Below are positions 36,301-39,031 of a stretch of 39,031 nucleotides of DNA, piece after piece (the first letter of the stretch is position 1; every line of letters starts with the position of its first letter). Made by a program: the position numbers and the translations under genes. Under the pieces are notes generated by a model, which ran no database searches, was not told where the DNA came from, and saw only the letters and a list, made by a program, of their open reading frames with translations. Source of the DNA: Priapulus caudatus (taxonomy: Eukaryota > Priapulida > Priapulimorpha > Priapulimorphida > Priapulidae); contig NW_014577071.1 of the NCBI RefSeq assembly GCF_000485595.1, forward strand, positions 407,048-446,078, in the 5' to 3' direction.

Positions 36301-38388
36301 GGTTCTCTATCATAATATTGACATTGCATGTCGTTTATATAAATAGTCATTAGTATAGTATTTTGCGAAATCGTAAACACTATAGGGAATGTGACTCATC
36401 ACCTCAGAATGACGTAAAATTCTTGGAGATTCTGACAATATCTCTGACGCTAAAATAACTATAATGGGAGGTAATCAGATAATAGTCAGTCAGGCAGGTA
36501 GGGGGGAGGGCTAGGTACGGGGGCGCTCCATGGAGGCGTCGGTGAATGAAGTGACGTGAGCATGGGTGTATGATGTATCAGGTAGCTGCGTGCAGGTAAG
36601 CGTGGGTGTTAAGATGGCAAATAGAAGTTGTTATGGTGTAGATTATCTCGCAATTAAGATAGTGCAGAATCCAGTTACTCCCCTAGCCCTCTACTACTTA
36701 CCAACTAGGCAACAACAGTTTCTTATGTACTCGTTATAATATTGACAGAAATAATGCATAAATTCCTTGTATGTTATTTAATGAAAATTTATTCTGGCAA
36801 TTCACGTATATATATATAATATATATATATAGATTCCAATGGGTGTTTATGAACTCGTGTGTCGAGCATAATTAATATATATGTATTGATTATATGATAA
36901 TAATTAATATATATAATATCTATATAATATATATATATGTAGTGTGTGTGTGTGTGTTGTCTGTGTGTGTCCGTGCGTGCCGTGGCGGCTGCGTGCGTGC
37001 GTGGTGCGTGCGTGCGTGTGTTGCGAGTATGTGTGTGATGTGTGTGTGTGTGTGTGTGTCGCTATGTGTGTGTGTGTTTGCGCGCGTGTGGGGGGGGGGC
37101 CGTGCGTGCGTGCGTGCGTGCTCGCGTTTGTGCGTCCGTGCGCGCGCGTGTTTATTACCTGGTCTAACTTTAGGAGATCCTCTGGAGTTGAAGGCAACCC
37201 TGCTAGTTTCAGCGGCGGGTAGACTCCGATTTCCTTTCCAAGAGATCGGACGACATCTTCTCGATCGTAACGATTAGCGAAGACACAAGCAGCGGGCACG
37301 AGTCCGTGAATCTGATAGGTAGACGTTCGCACCATAACCCTGAATCGACAACGACACTAGCGATGGATCGTTATCGACGCAGCCATTCCGCATTCGTGAA
37401 AAATTTATGTTATTATGCCATAAATACGCCATGTGATATGTGCATTCCTCACATTATTTCGATCGGTAACTTTAATTCATTGTGATATGAGTTGATTATG
37501 ATTATTTATTATATAACGAAGCAGATAGACGAATTATTTTTTTTATGAAGGGATGTCTAATTTATTAATAGACCTATCCACGAAATGAGAAAGAATAGTC
37601 CCGCAGGAGTAGGAGTAGTTTTCAATTTGCACAAGACAAAAATCCTTCAGTATCCTCGTGGAAATTAAACCATATCTGGCAATATGTGCTTCGCACTATT
37701 CGCTATTACAAGGAATATGGTTTCGAAGAGGAAATGTATACACTCCTCTCCTACACCGTTCTCCCATGACGTACCGGAATTGTTCCCGTCCGTTAATGCT
37801 CTCTTGTTTCAAGCTAAGAATGAGATTTCCGAGATCTTCGTCTGCCGTAAAATAGTTCCAATGCTGGACGCCATAGAAATACGTTCCGTATATTTCCTGT
37901 TCGTGCGTCATCAATTCGAACGTTCCCGTTTCCGAATATAGATCCAGTGGCGTTCGTCGATTTTCGTACGCCTGTATCCTCGCCGTGTATGGGCATTCCA
38001 CCCAATAACCATTAATCGGCTTAACTCCGTGGTAATGGCCAGGACAGGGCATGCCCGGACAGGCCTCGTTGGGCGTCGGAAATTGTAAAGAGGTTGAGCT
38101 TTTCCTTCGTGCGGCGAGAAACCCGAGAGCCTTGTTCTTAAACTCTCTGAGCTGGTGGAGAAAATCGCCATTCTCCAACATGAGCATGATTTCTGCGTGA
38201 TGCTGCTCGCAGAAGAGGCGCCCATTGTACTGGTTCGTACCGGCAACCTGCTTGCCGTGACCATCGAGCAGACTTAGGGAGCAGCTACTGCACTTGAAGC
38301 AATTTGCATGAAAGGCTTCACCGTTGAGCGTGATAACGCGCTGACTCTGGAACTCGACGGGCAAACTGCAGTCGCTGCAGACAGACAT
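28145..38388 (-). CDS. LIM - RapGAP - BTB - BACK multidomain protein, 13 coding exons
   Basis: Predicted 892-residue protein; every junction is GT-AG and phase-compatible. Residues 4-63 form a LIM zinc finger (Cys4, Cys7, His27, Cys30, Cys33, Cys36, Cys60, His63). Residues about 125-490 match Rap1GAP-type domains, which switch off Rap GTPases; [10 protein letters not shown] (363-372) contains the asparagine thumb, here Asn369. Residues about 530-575 and 678-738 are two halves of a BTB domain, separated by a Ser/Lys-rich insertion. Residues 739-870 look BACK-like. No clear GoLoco motif is present before the RapGAP part. RRKSS (94-98) is a possible basophilic kinase site. The BTB-BACK part recalls insect serine-enriched protein (gprs), from memory. 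M1 is the first Met in its exon, and the upstream exon carries an in-frame stop. Two adjacent genes are an alternative reading, but the exon 6-7 join is open and in phase. Confidence 0.85.
28564..28825 (-). CDS. LIM-RapGAP gene coding exon 12 (BACK-like)
   Basis: Encodes [37 protein letters not shown] and [19 protein letters not shown], an all-helical region typical of BACK domains after BTB. Acceptor GGCACAG, donor AGAG|GTAATA in phase 1. Confidence 0.92.
28903..28950. repeat. TA dinucleotide array
   Basis: Pure TA repeat in the intron between coding exons 11 and 12, with further TA runs to about 29,067. Tyr/Ile-rich frames over it are artefacts. Confidence 0.95.
29544..29726 (-). CDS. LIM-RapGAP gene coding exon 11 (BTB end)
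   Basis: Encodes [38 protein letters not shown] and [12 protein letters not shown], the second half of the BTB fold. Acceptor TTTCTAG, donor GTG|GTAGGT in phase 0. Confidence 0.92.
30341..30381. repeat. TA dinucleotide array
   Basis: Pure TA repeat in the intron after coding exon 10. Confidence 0.95.
30429..30508 (-). CDS. LIM-RapGAP gene coding exon 10 (BTB insertion)
   Basis: A short exon encoding [18 protein letters not shown] and DNLDE, acidic and polar. The frame fits its neighbours (split Trp at the 5' junction). Its low complexity makes it the least certain exon; skipping it would break the frame, because 80 is not a multiple of three. Confidence 0.7.
30637..30737. repeat. palindromic element (TATCAGGGGTTAATAAT family)
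   Basis: A nearly perfect palindrome at 30,685-30,731 has 17-bp arms TATCAGGGGTTAATAAT around GACAAATTTGTC, with one unpaired base. A diverged half-copy (TATCAGGAGTTTCATAAT) lies immediately before it and another (TATCAGGAGTGTATAAT) at about 34,029. All are in introns of the LIM-RapGAP gene. Likely a very small MITE family. Confidence 0.8.
30892..31057 (-). CDS. LIM-RapGAP gene coding exon 9 (BTB insertion)
   Basis: Encodes a basic, Ser-rich stretch with [27 protein letters not shown] and [13 protein letters not shown]. It has no recognised fold and lies between the two BTB halves. Several S/T sites follow basic residues. Acceptor TTTAG, donor T|GTGAGT in phase 1. Confidence 0.8.
31325..31470 (-). 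CDS. LIM-RapGAP gene coding exon 8 (BTB)
   Basis: Encodes [20 protein letters not shown] and KEMLYD, typical of the BTB dimer core (H-A-x-x-A-I-L, SRVF), followed by a Ser-rich segment, [13 protein letters not shown], that begins the insertion. Acceptor ATTCAG, donor GTATTA. Confidence 0.92.
31794..31945 (-). CDS. LIM-RapGAP gene coding exon 7 (BTB start)
   Basis: Encodes [10 protein letters not shown], then [12 protein letters not shown] and LCDVTFIVG, the classic first strand of a BTB/POZ fold. It joins exon 6 in frame, linking RapGAP to BTB. Acceptor TCTAG, donor GTATGA. An internal Met at residue 506 could serve a shorter product. Confidence 0.85.
32287..32459 (-). CDS. LIM-RapGAP gene coding exon 6
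   Basis: Encodes [20 protein letters not shown] and [17 protein letters not shown], the C-terminal helix region of the RapGAP domain, then PQPYR. Acceptor ATTCAG, donor ACAG|GTACGC in phase 2. Retention of the following intron would add about 33 residues and stop at 32,184, giving a form without BTB. Confidence 0.92.
32755..33290 (+). repeat. 62-bp minisatellite, about eight units
   Basis: Units contain GTTACGAGACGTGTTAGC and CCAGAATGTGCTAGTTAAAA. Central copies (about 33,000-33,200) are nearly identical while outer copies are diverged, as expected for arrays homogenised from the centre. It lies in the intron between RapGAP exons 5 and 6. Confidence 0.92.
33430..33705 (+). mobile_element. 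transposon-derived repeat ending in CCTCCTTGGCGGAGG
   Basis: Contains CCAAAATCTAATCGATT, TTTCATCAAAATCCGTCAGT, ACTTTTTGAGATATCCTG, an ACAAACCAACAAACC run, and the small hairpin CCTCCTTGGCGGAGG at 33,688-33,702. I recognise this as a dispersed repeat end found in many animal genomes, but cannot name its class securely. No coding part remains. Confidence 0.65.
33756..33989 (-). CDS. LIM-RapGAP gene coding exon 5 (catalytic)
   Basis: Encodes [19 protein letters not shown] with the catalytic Arg-His and asparagine thumb. It continues with [27 protein letters not shown] and NDMCEFDK. This part decides Rap GAP activity, and the key residues are intact. Acceptor TCCACAG, donor GTACGC. Confidence 0.95.
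34070..34254. mobile_element. 185-bp pogo/Tigger-like MITE
   Basis: The left end CAGTGGAACCCCGATTTTAC and the right end (reverse complement CAGTGTAGCACCGTTATAAC) form imperfect inverted repeats. The interior has repeated GCGATTTAACGCG-like words. CAGTGGAACC with TATAACG motifs is characteristic of pogo/Tigger branch Tc1/mariner elements. A TA follows the right end; a TG precedes the left, so the TA target duplication is imperfect. Confidence 0.7.
34276..34490 (+). mobile_element. SINE fragment, central domain and tail
   Basis: Shares ACTTGAAAAATG and CTTCTCTGCTTAGC with the SINE at 11.8 kb. It then continues with CCAGTGGACTAACCCCCCGG, AGGCACCGCCCTATGCGCC and a TTTAAC tail. The tRNA-like head is missing, so it is 5'-truncated. 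It lies in the intron between RapGAP exons 4 and 5. Confidence 0.72.
34809..34948 (-). CDS. LIM-RapGAP gene coding exon 4
   Basis: Encodes [19 protein letters not shown] and [20 protein letters not shown], the most recognisable Rap1GAP core (RGGLD, TGT, MFHVST.LP). Acceptor ATTAG, donor GTAAGC. Confidence 0.95.
35133..35277 (-). CDS. LIM-RapGAP gene coding exon 3
   Basis: Encodes [19 protein letters not shown] and [18 protein letters not shown], closely paralleling the FGVIYQ...TSEEELF...FLEFLGQKVKLQ stretch of Rap1GAP. Acceptor TTTGCAG, donor AAG|GTATTT in phase 1. Confidence 0.93.
35420..35954. mobile_element. foldback-type element of nested CATCGGCCGATG palindromes
   Basis: The ends GGGCCGGACACACCAGGCGA and, inverted, GGCCGGACACACAGGCGA form terminal repeats. 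The inside repeats GATGCCATCGGCCGATGG and CGCCTGGTGTGTCCACGACT several times in both orientations, around a unique stretch with a CT run near 35,755. Not coding; Arg/His/Pro-rich frames over it are artefacts. It lies in the intron between RapGAP exons 2 and 3. Confidence 0.82.
35963..36180 (+). repeat. CA/CACG microsatellite
   Basis: Alternating purine-pyrimidine array of CA with CACG and CGCG steps, in the intron between coding exons 2 and 3. It borders the foldback element directly. Confidence 0.95.
36941..37152 (+). repeat. TG/GTGC microsatellite
   Basis: Alternating array of TG with GTGC steps, complementary in sense to the CA array 760 bp away in the same intron. It ends within a few bases of the coding exon 2 donor. 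Confidence 0.93.
37159..37339 (-). CDS. LIM-RapGAP gene coding exon 2
   Basis: Encodes [20 protein letters not shown] to PEDLLKLDQ, part of the RapGAP fold corresponding to the LRLLLRTK-like region of Rap1GAP. Acceptor ATTCAG, donor GTAATA next to a TG-rich array. Confidence 0.88.
37775..38388 (-). CDS. LIM-RapGAP gene coding exon 1 (LIM domain)
   Basis: Encodes the complete LIM domain ([18 protein letters not shown]), a basic/Ser linker, and the start of the RapGAP domain ([28 protein letters not shown]). The exon itself probably begins at 38,460 after the acceptor CTCATCGCAG, with 72 bases of 5' UTR. Donor CCG|GTACGT in phase 2. Confidence 0.88.
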
Positions 38389-38460
38389 CACTTGTTTTGG
38401 TATACCTAGTCTTCCAAGTAGACTATCTGAAACGTTATTGTTCCTACGTGTGAAGTCTAT
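38389..38460 (-). other. 5' UTR part of LIM-RapGAP exon 2
   Basis: Open in frame with the LIM start but lacking Met. It is preceded by a pyrimidine-rich acceptor (CCTGTCTTTCTCATCGCAG). Treated as untranslated because the likely upstream exon has an in-frame stop. Confidence 0.55.
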
Positions 38461-38740
38461 CTGCGATGAGAAAGACAGGTTGATTAACTTCACGACGAAA
38501 GCCAGTACGCAGTGTAAGATATTGAGGGATTTGCATCTGCCCTACATAATCGGAACAACAACGCATGGCACGCGTTAATACAACCAACATAGGGTCGATA
38601 ATTGCACGTCAGGGACGCATATATACACCACACTCGGTACATGAAGATACCTTATATCAATGATTGCTTTCGTTTCTTTCATTTTTAAATTGCCAGCGTT
38701 TCGTTTATTAAGTATAATATACATGGTAACATGTTCTTAC

Positions 38741-38900
38741 CTTAGAACCTTAGAAGCTGCGATGATGGCGAGTGCAGAAGCCGGTGTTAGGTGTGGCGAA
38801 TAGTCCGTCGCAAATCAATACTCTCTTACAATATCTCATACAGCCGACGTGTACGCTACTGCGCAGCCGCGCACGCCATACGATTTCGCATTGGCTTGCG
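38741..38900 (-). other. candidate non-coding first exon of LIM-RapGAP gene
   Basis: Ends TTCTAAGGTTCTAAG|GTAAGA, a strong donor. In the frame of the next exon it contains TAA four codons before the junction, so it is likely 5' UTR. Its 5' boundary is unknown; no TATA box was seen. Confidence 0.4.
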
Positions 38901-38973
38901 TGGGTGTACGTGGACGTGCATGGACACCTATTTCATCATTACCTCATCTCGCTACGAGGTCATGTAATCGCTC

Positions 38974-38974
38974 T

Positions 38975-39031
<57 letters not shown>
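38974..39031 (+). repeat. TG dinucleotide array at window end
   Basis: Pure TG repeat running off the window edge. Confidence 0.97.

Noticed and set aside
35297-36315. Long Arg/His/Thr- or Cys/Val-rich open frames on both strands
   Set aside because: Translations of the foldback element and the CA/CACG array; only the exon at 35,133-35,277 is coding here.
36894-37155. Open frames over the TG array next to exon 2
   Set aside because: Cys/Val- and His/Thr-rich repeat translations; the coding exon ends at the GTAATA donor before the array.

Overview
The window looks like a gene-poor, repeat-rich piece of an invertebrate animal genome. The evidence is two intron-rich genes with GT-AG introns, arginine kinase as the phosphagen kinase, tRNA-derived SINE sequence, MITE-like elements and abundant microsatellites. 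I cannot fix the phylum from sequence alone. Both genes lie on the minus strand.

Layout. 1-10.3 kb: no convincing gene; microsatellites, three families of longer tandem repeats, a CpG-rich block and a strong hairpin at 8.1 kb. 10.4-12.0 kb: a broken, unprocessed copy of arginine kinase, interrupted by a tRNA-derived SINE. 13.8-14.5 kb: a pair of 157-nt inverted arms around a compound trinucleotide array. 18.0-20.9 kb: an intact seven-exon arginine kinase gene (356 codons) with a TATA box and a poly(A) signal, followed upstream by a 540-bp TTGTG/TTGTA array. 22.7 kb: a short MITE. 23.6-24.0 kb: a very decayed possible second arginine kinase remnant. 24-27.4 kb: nothing coding recognised. 27.4-28.16 kb: a minisatellite running into the end of the second gene.

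28.15-38.74 kb: a second gene assembled from 13 phase-compatible coding exons (892 codons) plus a likely non-coding first exon. Its predicted protein has an N-terminal LIM domain, a Rap1GAP-type catalytic domain with the asparagine-thumb motif, a BTB domain split by a Ser/Lys-rich insertion of about 100 residues, and a BACK-like C-terminal region. This single-chain arrangement is the most interesting item here. It would join Rap GTPase inactivation, a zinc-finger adaptor and a BTB module of the kind often linked to cullin-3. Its introns carry a pogo-like MITE, a SINE fragment, a foldback element, a 62-bp minisatellite and complementary CA/TG tracts.

The two genes have no evident functional link; the arginine kinase copies point to local duplication and decay. 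All gene models were made by reading splice sites and frames by eye, without transcript or database support.
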